Of a stretch of 64,000 nucleotides of DNA, positions 13,201 to 26,550 are shown piece after piece. The notes beneath the pieces were generated by a model, which was given only the letters and a program-made list of their open reading frames with translations, made no database searches and had not been told where the DNA came from. Each line of letters opens with the position of its first letter. The first letter of the stretch is position 1. The translations under genes and the position numbers were made by a program. This DNA is from Mastigias papua (Eukaryota; Cnidaria; Scyphozoa; Rhizostomeae; Mastigiidae). Where the stretch lies: the NCBI GenBank assembly GCA_964019165.1, contig OZ025272.1, positions 5,846,993 through 5,910,992 of the forward strand, given 5' to 3'.

Positions 13201-13400
13201 CGTATTTTAGGCCCATTACAGGTAATGTTCAATTGTGCATATACTGTTGTATGACTGAAATTCATTGCAAGTGCGTCAATCTCATGCATCAAACGTCTTT
13301 TACATCTATGGTTGCACCGATGTCAGTAGTTTAACAAATGCTTCCTACTCATATTAGCTTTAGTCTTTGATTTTACACTACATACACTATATAGAGCTTT
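10090..13400. repeat. 3-unit higher-order repeat (1,142 bp), about 2.9 copies
   Basis: Unit starts 10278/10659/11039 correspond to 11420/11801/12181 and to 12562/12943/13323, at exact steps of 1,142 bp. The first unit of each trio has TTTGTTTTCACAC, TTTACAAGTGCTTACTTTG and AATCAAGCGCTTTTAAT. The second has TATGTAATTGCTACATTTG. The third starts GTAGTTTAACAAATGC and has ACTGTGCAATGG. Few differences were noticed between copies: GTGTTAGCTTT versus GTGTTAGCTGT, GTGCAAAAGCG versus GTGCAAGTGCG, and ATTTTACTACAAG versus ATTTGACTACAAG. The third copy breaks off within the unit at 13323, where it changes into the following 2-unit repeat. Confidence 0.92.
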
Positions 13401-13419
13401 AAAGTGCCTTACATGTGGC

Positions 13420-15290
13420 AAAATTGACAATACTATGCAAGTGCTACATTTGACTATAAGTGTGTGTGTTACAGCACCAAACCATAATCTAAGCATGTTG
13501 TGCATTGAATCAAGCACTTTTAAGATGATATGACCATCAGATGTGTAGTCACTCCTATATTTTCAGTGTTTGCACACATACGTATTTTAGGCCCATTACA
13601 GGTAATGATCAATTGTGCATATACTGTTGTATGACTGAAATGCTATTAAAGTGCGTCAATCTCACGCATCAAACGTCTTGTACATCTATGGTTGCACCGA
13701 TGTCAGTAGTTTAGCCAATGCTTCCTACTCATATTAGCTTTAGTCTTTGTTTTTACACTACATACACTATATAGAGCTTTAAAGTGCGTTACATGTGGCA
13801 AAATTGACAATACTATGCAATGGCTACATTTGACTATAAGTGTGTGTGTTACAGCGCCAAACCATAATCTAAGCATTTTTGTGCATTAAATCAAGCACTT
13901 TTAATATGATATAACCATCAGATGTATAGTCATTGCTGTATTTTCAGTGTTTGCACACATACGTATTTTAGGCCCATTACAGGTAATGATCAATTGTGCA
14001 TATACTGTTGTATGAATGAAATTCTAAGCAAGTGCGTCAATCTCATGTATCAAACGTCTTTTACATCTATGGGTGCACCGATGTCAGTAGATTAACCAAT
14101 GCTTCCTACTCATCTTAGCTTTAGTCTTTGTTTTTACACTACATACACTATATAGAGCTTTAAAGTGCCTTACATGTGGCAAAATTGACAATACTATGCA
14201 AGTGCTACATTTGACTATAAGTGTGTGTGTTACAGCGCCAAACCATAATCTAAGCATGTTGTGCATTGAATCAAGCACTTTTAAGATGATATGACCATCA
14301 GATGTGTAGTCACTCCTATATTTTCAGTGTTTGCACACATACGTATTTTAGGCCCATTACAGGTAATGATCAATTGTGCATATACTGTTGTATGACTGAA
14401 ATGCTATTAAAGTGCGTCAATCTCACGCATCAAACGTCTTGTACATCTATGGTTGCACCGATGTCAGTAGTTTAGCCAATGCTTCCTACTCATATTAGCT
14501 TTAGTCTTTGTTTTTACACTACATACACTATATAGAGCTTTAAAGTGCGTTACATGTGGCAAAATTGACAATACTATGCAATGGCTACATTTGACTATAA
14601 GTGTGTGTGTTACAGCGCCAAACCATAATCTAAGCATTTTTGTGCATTAAATCAAGCACTTTTAATATGATATGACCATCAGATGTATAGTCATTGCTGT
14701 ATTTTCAGTGTTTGCACACATACGTATTTTAGGCCCATTACAGGTAATGATCAATTGTGCATATACTGTTGTATGAATGAAATTCTAAGCAAGTGCGTCA
14801 ATCTCATGTATCAAACGTCTTTTACATCTATGGGTGCACCGATGTCAGTAGTTTAGCCAATGCTTCCTACTCATATTAGCTTTAGTCTTTGTTTTTACAC
14901 TACATACACTATATAGAGCTTTAAAGTGCCTTACATGTGGCAAAATTGACAATACTATGCAAGTGCTACATTTGACTATAAGTGTGTGTGTTACAGCACC
15001 AAACCATAATCTAAGCATGTTGTGCATTGAATCAAGCACTTTTAAGACGATATGACCATCAGATGTGTAGTCACTCCTATATTTTCAGTGTTTGCACACA
15101 TACGTATTTTAGGCCCATTACAGGTAATGATCAATTGTGCATATACTGTTGTATGACTGAAATGCTATTAAAGTGCGTCAATCTCATGCATCAAACGTCT
15201 TGTACATCTATGGTTGCACCGATGTCAGTAGTTTAGCCAATGCTTCCTACTCATATTAGCTTTAGTCTTTGTTTTTACACTACATACACT
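13420..15290. repeat. 2-unit higher-order repeat (761 bp), about 2.5 copies
   Basis: Unit pairs starting 13323/13703, 14084/14464 and 14845/15225 step by 761 bp. One member carries GCATGTTGTGCATTG, TTTTAAGATGATATGACC, GTCACTCCTATATTTTC and TGCTATTAAAGTGCG. The other carries GCATTAAATCAAGC and TGAATGAAATTCTAAGCAAG. Small differences separate copies (GTAGATTAACC only at 14084, GATATAACC only near 13910, CAGCGCC versus CAGCACC). The third copy ends in the unit at 15225, whose interior belongs to another unit type. Confidence 0.88.
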
Positions 15291-17889
15291 ATAGAGAGCT
15301 TTAAAGTGCGTTACATGTGGCAAAAGTGACAATACTATGCAATTGCTACATTTGACTATAAGTGTGTGTGTTACAGTGCCAAACCATAATCTAAGCATGT
15401 TTGTGCATTGAATCAAGCACTTTTAATATGATATGACCATCAGACGTGTAGTGATTGCTGTATTTTCAATGTTTGCACACATACGTATTTTAGGCCAATT
15501 ACAGGTAATGATCAATTGTGCATATACTGTTGTTTGACTGAAATTCTATTTAATTGCGTCAATCTGATGCATCAAACGTCTTTTACATCTATGGTTGCAC
15601 CGATGTCAGTAGTTTAGCCAATGCTTACTGCTCATATTAGCTTTAGTCTGTGTTTTCACACTACATACCCTATATAGAGCTTTAAAGTGCCTTACATGTG
15701 GCAAAATTGACAATACTTTACAAGTGCTTAATTTGACTATAAGTGTGTGTGTTACAGCGCCAAACCATAATCTAAGCATGTTTGTGCATTGAATCAATCG
15801 CTTTTAATATGATATGACCATCAGATGTGTAGTGATAGCTGTATTTTCAGTGTTTGCACACATACGTATTTTAGGCCCATTACAGGTAATGATCAATTGT
15901 GCATATACTGTTGTATGAATGAAATTCTATTTAATTGCGTCAATCTGATGCATCAAACGTCTTTTACATCTATGGTTGCACCGATGTCAGTAGTTTAGCC
16001 AATGCTTCCTACTCATATTAGCTTTAGTCTTTGTTTTTACACTACATACACTATATAGAGCTTTAAAGTGCCTTACATGTAGCAAAATTGACAATACTAT
16101 GCAATGGCTACATTTGACTATAAGTGTGTGTGTTACAGCGCCAAACTATAATCTAAGCATTTTGTGCATTGAATCAAGCACTTTTAATATGATATGACCA
16201 TCAGATGTGTAGTGATTGCTGTATTTTCAGTGGTTGCACACATACGTAATTTAGGCCCATTACAGGTAATGTTCAATTGTGCATATACTGTTGTATGACT
16301 GAAATTCACTGCAAGTGCGTCAATCTCATGCATCAAACGTCTTTTACATCTATGGTTGCACCGATGTCAGTAGTTTAACAAATGCTTCCTACTCATATTA
16401 GCTTTAGTCTTTGTTTTTACACTACATACACTATATAGAGCTTTAAAGTGCCTTACATGTGGCAAAAGTGACAATACTGTGCAATGGCTACATTTGACTA
16501 TAAGTGTGTGTGTTAAAGCACCAAACAATAATCTAAGCATTTTTGTGCATTGAATCAAGCACTTTTAATATGATATGACCATCAGATGTGTAGTCATTGC
16601 TGTATTTTCAGTGTGTGAAAACATACGTATTTTAGGCCCATTACAGGTAATGATCAATTGTACATATACTGTTGTATGGTTGACATTCTGTGCAAGTGCG
16701 TCAATCTCATGTATCAAACGTCTTTTACATCTATGGGTGCACCGATGTCAGTAGTTTAGACACTGCTTACTACTCATATTAGCTTTAGTCTTTGTTTTCA
16801 CACTACATACACTATATAGAGCTTTAAAGTGCCTTACATGTGGCAAAATTGACAATACTTTACAAGTGCTTAATTTGACTATAAGTGTGTGTGTTACAGC
16901 GCCAAACCATAATCTAAGCATGTTTGTGCATTGAATCAATCGCTTTTAATATGATATGACCATCAGATGTGTAGTGATAGCTGTATTTTCAGTGTTTGCA
17001 CACATACGTATTTTAGGCCCATTACAGGTAATGATCAATTGTGCATATACTGTTGTATGAATGAAATTCTATTTAATTGCGTCAATCTGATGCATCAAAC
17101 GTCTTTTACATCTATGGTTGCACCGATGTCAGTAGTTTAGCCAATGCTTCCTACTCATATTAGCTTTAGTCTTTGTTTTTACACTACATACACTATATAG
17201 AGCTTTAAAGTGCCTTACATGTGGCAAAATTGACAATACTATGCAATGGCTACATTTGACTATAAGTGTGTGTGTTAAAGCGCCAAACGATAATCTAAGC
17301 ATTTTGTGCATTGAATCAAGCACTTTTAATATGATATGACCATCAGATGTGTAGTGATTGCTGTATTTTCAGTGGTTGCACACATACGTAATTTAGGCCC
17401 ATTACAGGTAATGTTCAATTGTGCATATACTGTTGTATGACTGAAATTCACTGCAAGTGCGTCAATCTCATGCATCAAACGTCTTTTACATCTATGGTTG
17501 CACCGATGTCAGTAGTTTAACAAATGCTTCCTACTCATATTAGCTTTAGTCTTTGATTTTATACTACATACACTATATAGAGCTTTAAAGAGCCTTACAT
17601 GTGGCAAAATTGATAATAATATGCAATGGCTACATTTGACTATAAGTGTGTGTGTTACAGCGCCAAACCATAATCTAAGCATGTTTGTGCATTGAATCAA
17701 GCACTTTTAATATGATATGACCATCAGATGTGTAGTGATTGCTGTATTTTCAGTGTTTGCACACATACGTATTTTAGGCCCATTACAGGTAATGATCAAT
17801 TATGCATATACTGTTGTATGGTTGACATTCTGTGCAAGTGCGTCAATCTCATGTATCAAACGTCTTTTACATCTATGGTTGCACCGATG

Positions 17890-18279
17890 TCAGTAGTTTA
17901 ACAAATGCTTCCTACTCATATTAGCTTTAGTCTTTGATTTTACACTACATACACTATATAGAGCTTTTATAGATATATAGAGCGTTACATGTGGCAAAAT
18001 TGACAATACTATGCAATGGCTACATTTGACTATAAGTGTGTGTGTTACAGCGCCAAACCATAATCTAAGCATTTTTGTGCATTAAATCAAGCACTTTTAA
18101 TATGATATGACCATCAGATGTATAGTCATTGCTGTATTTTCGGTGTTTCCACACGTACGTATTTTAGGCCCATTACAGGTAATGATCAATTGTGCATATA
18201 CTGTTGTATGAATGACATTCTAAGCAAGTGCGTCAATCTCATGTATCAAACGTCTCTTACATCTATGGGTGCACCGATG
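17890..18279. repeat. Unit with a 9-bp AT-rich insertion
   Basis: Where other units read GAGCTTTAAAGTGCGTTAC, this one reads GAGCTTTTATAGATATATAGAGCGTTAC (17941-17986), so five bases are replaced by fourteen. The extra bases look like local duplication of the neighbouring ATATAGAGC. The unit is 390 bp. It disrupts the palindrome CTTTAAAG and occurs once in the window. Confidence 0.9.
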
Positions 18280-18937
18280 TCAGTAGATTAACCAATGCTT
18301 CCTACTCATCTTAGCTTTAGTCTTTGTTTTTACACTACATACACTATATAGAGCTTTAAAGTGCCTTACATGTAGCAAAATTGACAATACTATGCAATGG
18401 CTACATTTGACTATAAGTGTGTGTGTTACAGCGCCAAACGATAATCTAAGCATTTTGTGCATTGAATCAAGCACTTTTAATATGATATGACCATCAGATG
18501 TGTAGTGATTGCTGTATTTTCAGTGGTTGCACACATACGTAATTTAGGCCCATTACAGGTAATGATCAATTGTGCATATACTGTTGTATGAATGACATTC
18601 TAAGCAAGTGCGTCAATCTCATGTATCAAACGTCTCTTACATCTATGGGTGCACCGATGTCAGTAGATTAACCAATGCTTCCTACTCATCTTAGCTTTAG
18701 TCTTTGTTTTTACACTACATACACTATATAGAGCTTTAAAGTGCCTTACATGTAGCAAAATTGACAATACTATGCAATGGCTACATTTGACTATAAGTGT
18801 GTGTGTTACAGCGCCAAACGATAATCTAAGCATTTTGTGCATTGAATCAAGCACTTTTAATATGATATGACCATCAGATGTGTAGTGATTGCTGTATTTT
18901 CAGTGGTTGCACACATACGTAATTTAGGCCCATTACA
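18195..18937. repeat. Single-unit tandem duplication (380 bp)
   Basis: Units beginning 18280 and 18660 appear identical over their full length. Both have ATGACATTCTAAGC, CGTCTCTTACATC, GTAGATTAACC, CATGTAGCAAAATTG, CAAACGATAATC and GTGGTTGCACAC. They separate just after 18935, where the second continues with AGGTGATGTTC. This is a second instance of a recent one-unit amplification, alongside the one at 1.1-1.9 kb. Confidence 0.88.
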
Positions 18938-20181
18938 GGTGATGTTCAATTGTGCATATACTGTTGTATGACTGAAATTCACTGCAAGTGCGTCAATCTC
19001 ATGCATCAAACGTCTTTTACATCTATGGTTGCACCGATGTCAGTAGTTTAACAAATGCTTCCTACTAATATTAGCTGTAGTCTTTGTTTTTACACTACAT
19101 ACACTATATAGAGCTTTAAAGTGCCTTACATGTGGCAAAAGTGACAATACTGTGCAATGGCTACATTTGACTATAAGTGTGTGTGTTAAAGCACCAAACA
19201 ATAATCTAAGCATTTTTGTGCATTGAATCAAGCACTTTTAATATGATATGACCATCAGATGTGTAGTCATTGCTGTATTTTCAGTGTGTGCACACATACG
19301 TATTTTAGGCCCATTACAGGTAATGATCAATTGTGCATATACTGTTGTATGGTTGACATTCTGTGCAAGTGCGTCAATCTCATGTATCAAACGTCTTTTA
19401 CATCTATGGGTGCACCGATGTCAGTAGTTTAGACACTGCTTACTACTCATATTAGCTTTAGTCTTTGTTTTCACACTACATACACTATATAGAGCTTTAA
19501 AGTGCCTTACATGTGGCAAAATTGACAATACTTTACAAGTGCTTAATTTGACTATAAGTGTGTGTGTTACAGCGCCAAACCATAATCTAAGCATGTTTGT
19601 GCATTGAATCAATCGCTTTTAATATGATATGACCATCAGATGTGTAGTGATAGCTGTATTTTCAGTGTTTGCACACATACGTATTTTAGGCCCATTACAG
19701 GTAATGATCAATTGTGCATATACTGTTGTATGAATGAAATTCTATTTAATTGCGTCAATCTGATGCATCAAACGTCTTTTACATCTATGGTTGCACCGAT
19801 GTCAGTAGTTTAGCCAATGCTTCCTACTCATATTAGCTTTAGTCTTTGTTTTTACACTACATACACTATATAGAGCTTTAAAGTGCGTTACATGTGGCAA
19901 AATGGACAATACTATGCAATGGCTACATGTCACTATAAGTGTGTGTGTTACAGCGCCAAACCATAATCTACGCATTTTGTGCATTGAATCAAGTACTTTC
20001 AATATGATATGACCATCAGATGTGTAGTGATTGCTGTATTTTCAATGTTTGCACACATACGTATTTTAGTCCCATTACAGGTAATCATCAATTGTGCATA
20101 TACTGTTGTATGACTGAAAGTCTATGCAAGTGCGTCAATCTCATGTATCAAACGTCTTTTACATCTATGGGTGCACCGATG

Positions 20182-22700
20182 TCAGTAGTTTAGACAATGC
20201 TTCCTACTCATATTAGCTTTAGTCTTTGTTTTTACACTACATACACTATATAGAGCTTTAAAGTGCCTTACATGTGGCAAAATTGACAATATTGTGCAAT
20301 GGCTACATTTGACTATAAGTGTGTGTGTTACAGCACCAAACAATAATCTAAGCATTTTTGTGCATTGAATCAAGCACTTTTAATATGATATGACCATCAG
20401 ATGTGTAGTCATTGCTGTATTTTCAGTGTTTGCACACATACGTATTTTAGGCCCATTACAGCTAATGATCAATTGTGCATATACTATTGTATGGTTGACA
20501 TTCTGTGCAAGTGCGTCAATCTCATGTATCAAACGTCTTTTACATCTATGGGTGCACCGATGTCAGTAGTTTAGACACTGCTTACTACTCATATTAGCTT
20601 TAGTCTTTGTTTTCACACTACATACACTATATAGAGCTTTAAAGTGCCTTACATGTGGCAAAATTGACAATACTTTACAAGTGCTTACTTTGACTATAAG
20701 TGTGTGTGTTACAGCGCCAAACCATAATCTAAGCATGTTTGTGCATTGAATCAAGCGCTTTTAATATGATATGACCATCAGATGTGTAGTGTTAGCTGTA
20801 TTTTCAGTGTTTGCACACATACGTATTTTAGGCCCATTACATGTAATGATCAATTGTGCATATACTGTTGTATGGTTGACATTTTGTGCAAGTGCGTCAA
20901 TCTCATGTATCAAACGTCTTTTACATCTATGGTTGCACCGATGTCAGTAGTTTAGCCAATGCTTCCTACTCATATTAGCTTTAGTCTTTGTTTTTACACT
21001 ACATACACTATATAGAGCTTTAAAGTGCCTTACATGTGGCAAAATTGACAATACTATGTAATTGCTACATTTGACTATAAGTGTGTGTGTTACAGCGCCA
21101 AACCATAATCTAAGCATTTTGTGCATTGAATCAAGCACTTTTAATATGATATGACCATCAGATGTGTAGTGATTGCTGTATTTTCAGTGGTTGCACACAT
21201 ACGTATTTTAGGCCCATTACAGGTAATGTTCAATTGTGCATATACTGTTGTATGACTGAAATTCACTGCAAGTGCGTCAATCTCATGCATCAAACGTCTT
21301 TTACATCTATGGTTGCACCGATGTCAGTAGTTTAACCAATGCTTCCTACTCATCTTAGCTTTAGTCTTTGTTTTTACACTACATACACTATATAGAGCTT
21401 TAAAGTGCCTTACATGTGGCAAAATTGACAATACTATGCAAGTGCTTCATTTGACTATAAGTGTGTGTGTTACAGCACCAAACCATAATCTAAGCATGTT
21501 GTGCATTGAATCAAGCACTTTTAAGATGATATGACCATCAGATGTGTAGTCACTCCTATATTTTCAGTGTTTGCACACATACGTATTTTAGGCCCATTAC
21601 AGGTAATGATCAATTGTGCATATACTGTTGTATGACTGAAATGCTATTAAAGTGCGTCAATCTCACGCATCAAACGTCTTGTACATCTATGGTTGCACCG
21701 ATGTCAGTAGTTTAGCCAATGCTTCCTACTCATATTAGCTTTAGTCTTTGTTTTTACACTACATACACTATATAGAGCTTTAAAGTGCGTTACATGTGGC
21801 AAAATTGACAATACTATGCAATGGCTACATTTGACTATAAGTGTGTGTGTTACAGCGCCAAACCATAATCTAAGCATTTTTGTGCATTAAATCAAGCACT
21901 TTTAATATGATATGACCATCAGATGTATAGTCATTGCTGTATTTTCAGTGTTTGCACACATACGTATTTTAGGCCCATTACAGGTAATGATCAATTGTGC
22001 ATATACTGTTGTATGAATGAAATTCTAAGCAAGTGCGTCAATCTCATGTATCAAACGTCTTTTACATCTATGGGTGCACCGATGTCAGTAGTTTAGCCAA
22101 TGCTTCCTACTCATATTAGCTTTAGTCTTTGTTTTTACACTACATACACTATATAGAGCTTTAAAGTGCCTTACATGTGGCAAAATTGACAATACTATGC
22201 AAGTGCTACATTTGACTATAAGTGTGTGTGTTACAGCACCAAACCATAATCTAAGCATGTTGTGCATTGAATCAAGCACTTTTAAGATGATATGACCATC
22301 AGATGTGTAGTCACTCCTATATTTTCAGTGTTTGCACACATACGTATTTTAGGCCCATTACAGGTAATGATCAATTGTGCATATACTGTTGTATGACTGA
22401 AATGCTATTAAAGTGCGTCAATCTCATGCATCAAACGTCTTGTACATCTATGGTTGCACCGATGTCAGTAGTTTAGCCAATGCTTCCTACTCATATTAGC
22501 TTTAGTCTTTGTTTTTACACTACATACACTATAGAGAGCTTTAAAGTGCGTTACATGTGGCAAAAGTGACAATACTATGCAATTGCTACATTTGACTATA
22601 AGTGTGTGTGTTACAGTGCCAAACCATAATCTAAGCATGTTTGTGCATTGAATCAAGCACTTTTAATATGATATGACCATCAGACGTGTAGTGATTGCTG
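20182..22700. repeat. Second copy of 12.2-15.4 kb with two units deleted
   Basis: Units at 20182, 20563 and 20944 correspond to 12181, 12562 and 12943 (offset 8,001 bp, 21 units). Units at 21324 (interior), 21704, 22085 and 22465 correspond to 14084, 14464, 14845 and 15225 (offset 7,240 bp, 19 units). The 761-bp change in offset is exactly two units. The switch lies in the unit at 21324. It starts GTAGTTTAAC like the unit at 13323 and then reads CAATGCTTCCTACTCATCTT like the unit at 14084. The later units share GAGAGCTTTAAAG and CAGACGTGTAGTG with 15.2-15.5 kb. Confidence 0.86.
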
Positions 22701-23979
22701 TATTTTCAATGTTTGCACACATACGTATTTTAGGCCAATTACAGGTAATGATCAATTGTGCATATACTGTTGTTTGACTGAAATTCTATTTAATTGCGTC
22801 AATCTGATGCATCAAACGTCTTTTACATCTATGGTTGCACCGATGTCAGTAGTTTAGCCAATGCTTCCTACTCATATTAGCTTTAGTCTTTGTTTTTACA
22901 CTACATACACTATATAGAGCTTTAAAGTGCCTTACATGTGGCAAAATTGACAATACTATGCAATGGCTACATTTGACTATAAGTGTGTGTGTTAAAGCAC
23001 CAAACGATAATCTAAGCATTTTGTGCATTGAATCAAGCACTTTTAATATGATATGACCATCAGATGTGTAGTGATTGCTGTATTTTCAGTGGTTGCACAC
23101 ATACGTAATTTAGGCCCATTACAGGTAATGTTCAATTGTGCATATACTGTTGTATGACTGAAATTCACTGCAAGTGCGTCAATCTCATGCATCAAACGTC
23201 TTTTACATCTATGGTTGCACCGATGTCAGTAGTTTAACAAATGCTTCCTACTCATATTAGCTTTAGTCTTTGATTTTATACTACATACACTATATAGAGC
23301 TTTAAAGAGCCTTACATGTGGCAAAATTGATAATAATATGCAATGGCTACATTTGACTATAAGTGTGTGTGTTACAGCACCAAACAATAATCTAAGCATT
23401 TTTGTGCATTGAATCAAGCACTTTTAATATGATATGACCATCAGATGTGTAGTCATTGCTGTATTTTCAGTGTTTCCACACGTACGTATTTTAGGCCCAT
23501 TACAGGTAATGATCAATTGTGCATATACTGTTGTATGAATGACATTCTAAGCAAGTGCGTCAATCTCATGTATCAAACGTCTCTTACATCTATGGGTGCA
23601 CCGATGTCAGTAGATTAACCACTGCTTCCTACTCATCTTAGCTTTAGTCTTTGTTTTTACACTACATACACTATAGAGAGCTTTAAAGTGCGTTACATGT
23701 GGCAAAATTGACAATACTATGCAAGTGCTACATTTGACTATAAGTGTGTGTGTTACAGCACCAAACCATAATCTAAGCATGTTGTGCATTGAATCAAGCA
23801 CTTTTAAGATGATATGACCATCAGATGTGTAGTCACTCCTATATTTTCAGTGTTTGCACACATACGTATTTTAGGCCCATTACAGGTAATGATCAATTGT
23901 GCATATACTGTTGTATGACTGAAATGCTATTAAAGTGCGTCAATCTCATGCATCAAACGTCTTGTACATCTATGGTTGC
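22700..23979. repeat. Mosaic units related to 17.1-18.5 kb
   Basis: Units at 22846 and 23226 resemble 17129 and 17509 (offset 5,717 bp, 15 units), sharing GTTAAAGCRCCAAACGATAATC and TTGATAATAATATGC. The unit at 23226 switches partway, near 23376, to CAGCACCAAACAATAATC, the variant of the 16367 type. The unit at 23607 starts GTAGATTAACCACTGC, like the 18280 type. It then gains GAGAGCTTTAAAGTGCG, which belongs to the 15225 type. These switches mark recombination or conversion between unlike units. Confidence 0.75.
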
Positions 23980-26550
23980 ACCGATGTCAGTAGTTTAGCC
24001 AATGCTTCCTACTCATATTAGCTTTAGTCTTTGTTTTTACACTACATACACTATAGAGAGCTTTAAAGTGCGTTACATGTGGCAAAAGTGACAATACTAT
24101 GCAATTGCTACATTTGACTATAAGTGTGTGTGTTACAGTGCCAAACCATAATCTAAGCATGTTTGTGCATTGAATCAAGCACTTTTAATATGATATGACC
24201 ATCAGACGTGTAGTGATTGCTGTATTTTCAATGTTTGCACACATACGTATTTTAGGCCAATTACAGGTAATGATCAATTGTGCATATACTGTTGTTTGAC
24301 TGAAATTCTATGCAAGTGCGTCAATCTCATGTATCAAACGTCTTTTACATCTATGGTTGCACCGATGTCAGTAGTTTAGCCAATGCTTACTGCTCATATT
24401 AGCTTTAGTCTTTGTTTTCACACTACATACCCTATATAGAGCTTTAAAGTGCCTTACATGTGGCAAAATTGACAATACTTTACAAGTGCTTAATTTGACT
24501 ATAAGTGTGTGTGTTACAGCGCCAAACCATAATCTAAGCATGTTTGTGCATTGAATCAATCGCTTTTAATATGATATGACCATCAGATGTGTAGTGATAG
24601 CTGTATTTTCAGTGTTTGCACACATACGTATTTTAGGCCCATTACAGGTAATGATCAATTGTGCATATACTGTTGTATGAATGAAATTCTATTTAATTGC
24701 GTCAATCTGATGCATCAAACGTCTTTTACATCTATGGTTGCACCGATGTCAGTAGTTTAACAAATGCTTCCTACTCATATTAGCTTTAGTCTTTGTTTTT
24801 ACACTACATACACTATATAGAGCTTTAAAGTGCCTTACATGTGGCAAAAGTGACAATACTGTGCAATGGCTACATTTGACTATAAGTGTGTGTGTTACAG
24901 CACCAAACAATAATCTAAGCATTTTTGTGCATTGAATCAAGCACTTTTAATATGATATGACCATCAGATGTGTAGTGATTGCTGTATTTTCAGTGTTTGC
25001 ACACATACGTATTTTAGGCCCATTACAGCTAATGATCAATTGTGCATATACTGTTGTATGGCTGACATTCTGTGCAAGTGCGTCAATCTCATGTATCAAA
25101 CGTCTTTTACATCTATGGGTGCACCGATGTCAGTAGTTTAGACACTGCTTACTACTCATATTAGCTTTAGTCTTTGTTTTCACACTACATACACTATATA
25201 GAGCTTTAAAGTGCCTTACATGTGGCAAAATTGACAATACTTTACAAGTGCTTAATTTGACTATAAGTGTGTGTGTTACAGCGCCAAACCATAATCTAAG
25301 CATGTTTGTGCATTGAATCAATCGCTTTTAATATGATATGACCATCAGATGTGTAGTGATAGCTGTATTTTCAGTGTTTGCACACATACGTATTTTAGGC
25401 CCATTACAGGTAATGATCAATTGTGCATATACTGTTGTATGAATGAAATTCTATTTAATTGCGTCAATCTGATGCATCAAACGTCTTTTACATCTATGGT
25501 TGCACCGATGTCAGTAGTTTAGCCAGTGCTTCCTACTCATATTAGCTTTAGTCTTTGTTTTTACACTACATACACTATAGAGAGTTTTAAAGTGCGTTAC
25601 ATGTGGCAAAAGTGACAATACTATGCAATTGCTACATTTGACTATAAGTGTGTGTGTTACAGTGCCAAACCATAATCTAAGCATGTTTGTGCATTGAATC
25701 AAGCACTTTTAATATGATATGACCATCAGACGTGTAGTGATTGCTGTATTTTCAATGTTTGCACACATACGTATTTTAGGCCAATTACAGGTAATGATCA
25801 ATTGTGCATATACTGTTGTTTGACTGAAATTCTATTTAATTGCGTCAATCTGATGCATCAAACGACTTTTACATCTATGGTTGCACCGATGTCAGTAGTT
25901 TAGCCAATGCTTACTGCTCATATTAGCTTTAGTCTTTGTTTTCACACTACATACCCTATATAGAGCTTTAAAGTGCCTTACATGTGGCAAAATTGACAAT
26001 ACTTTACAAGTGCTTAATTTGACTATAAGTGTGTGTGTTACAGCGCCAAACCATAATCTAAGCATGTTTGTGCATTGAATCAATCGCTTTTAATATGATA
26101 TGACCATCAGATGTGTAGTGATAGCTGTATTTTCAGTGTTTGCACACATACGTATTTTAGGCCCATTACAGGTAATGATCAATTGTGCATATACTGTTGT
26201 ATGAATGAAATTCTATTTAATTGCGTCAATCTGATGCATCAAACGTCTTTTACATCTATGGTTGCACCGATGTCAGTAGTTTAACAAATGCTTCCTACTC
26301 ATATTAGCTTTAGTCTTTGTTTTTACACTACATACACTATATAGAGCTTTAAAGTGCGTTACATGTGGCAAAAGTGACAATACTGTGCAATGGCTACATT
26401 TGACTATAAGTGTGTGTGTTACAGCACCAAACAATAATCTAAGCATTTTTGTGCATTGAATCAAGCACTTTTAATATGATATGACCATCAGATGTGTAGT
26501 GATTGCTGTATTTTCAGTGTTTGCACACATACGTATTTTAGGCCCATTAC
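23980..26550. repeat. 4-unit higher-order repeat (1,524 bp), about 1.7 copies
   Basis: Units 23987, 24368 and 24749 correspond to 25511, 25892 and 26273, at offset 1,524 bp. The fourth unit of copy 1 (25130) has no counterpart after 26550, where the sequence leaves CAGCTAATGATC for CAGGTAATGATC and the ATTCTATTTAATTGCG branch. Diagnostic changes are CAGACGTGTAGTG and GAGAG(C/T)TTTAAAG in unit 1, CATACCCTATATAG and TTTACAAGTGCTTAATTTG in unit 2, and ACTGTGCAATGG in unit 3. Unit types 1 to 3 also occur at 32.7-33.3 kb (types 1 and 2) and 15.2-16.7 kb, so the block was assembled from pre-existing neighbours. Confidence 0.86.

Larger units (their letters stand above)
15225..20181. repeat. Mixed units with a 7-unit-spaced internal duplication
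   Basis: Units start at 15225, 15606, 15987, 16367, 16748, 17129, 17509, 17890, 18280, 18660, 19040, 19421 and 19802. A tract from about 16020 to 17130 recurs at about 18693-19803 (offset 2,673 bp, seven units including a 9-bp insertion). The shared rare variants are CATGTAGCAAAATTG, GTTAAAGCACCAAAC, TTTACAAGTGCTTAATTTG and CAATCGCTTTTAATATG. Several of these unit types (15225, 15606, 16367, 16748) reappear later as members of the 4-unit repeat at 24-26.5 kb. No gene is seen. Confidence 0.8.
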
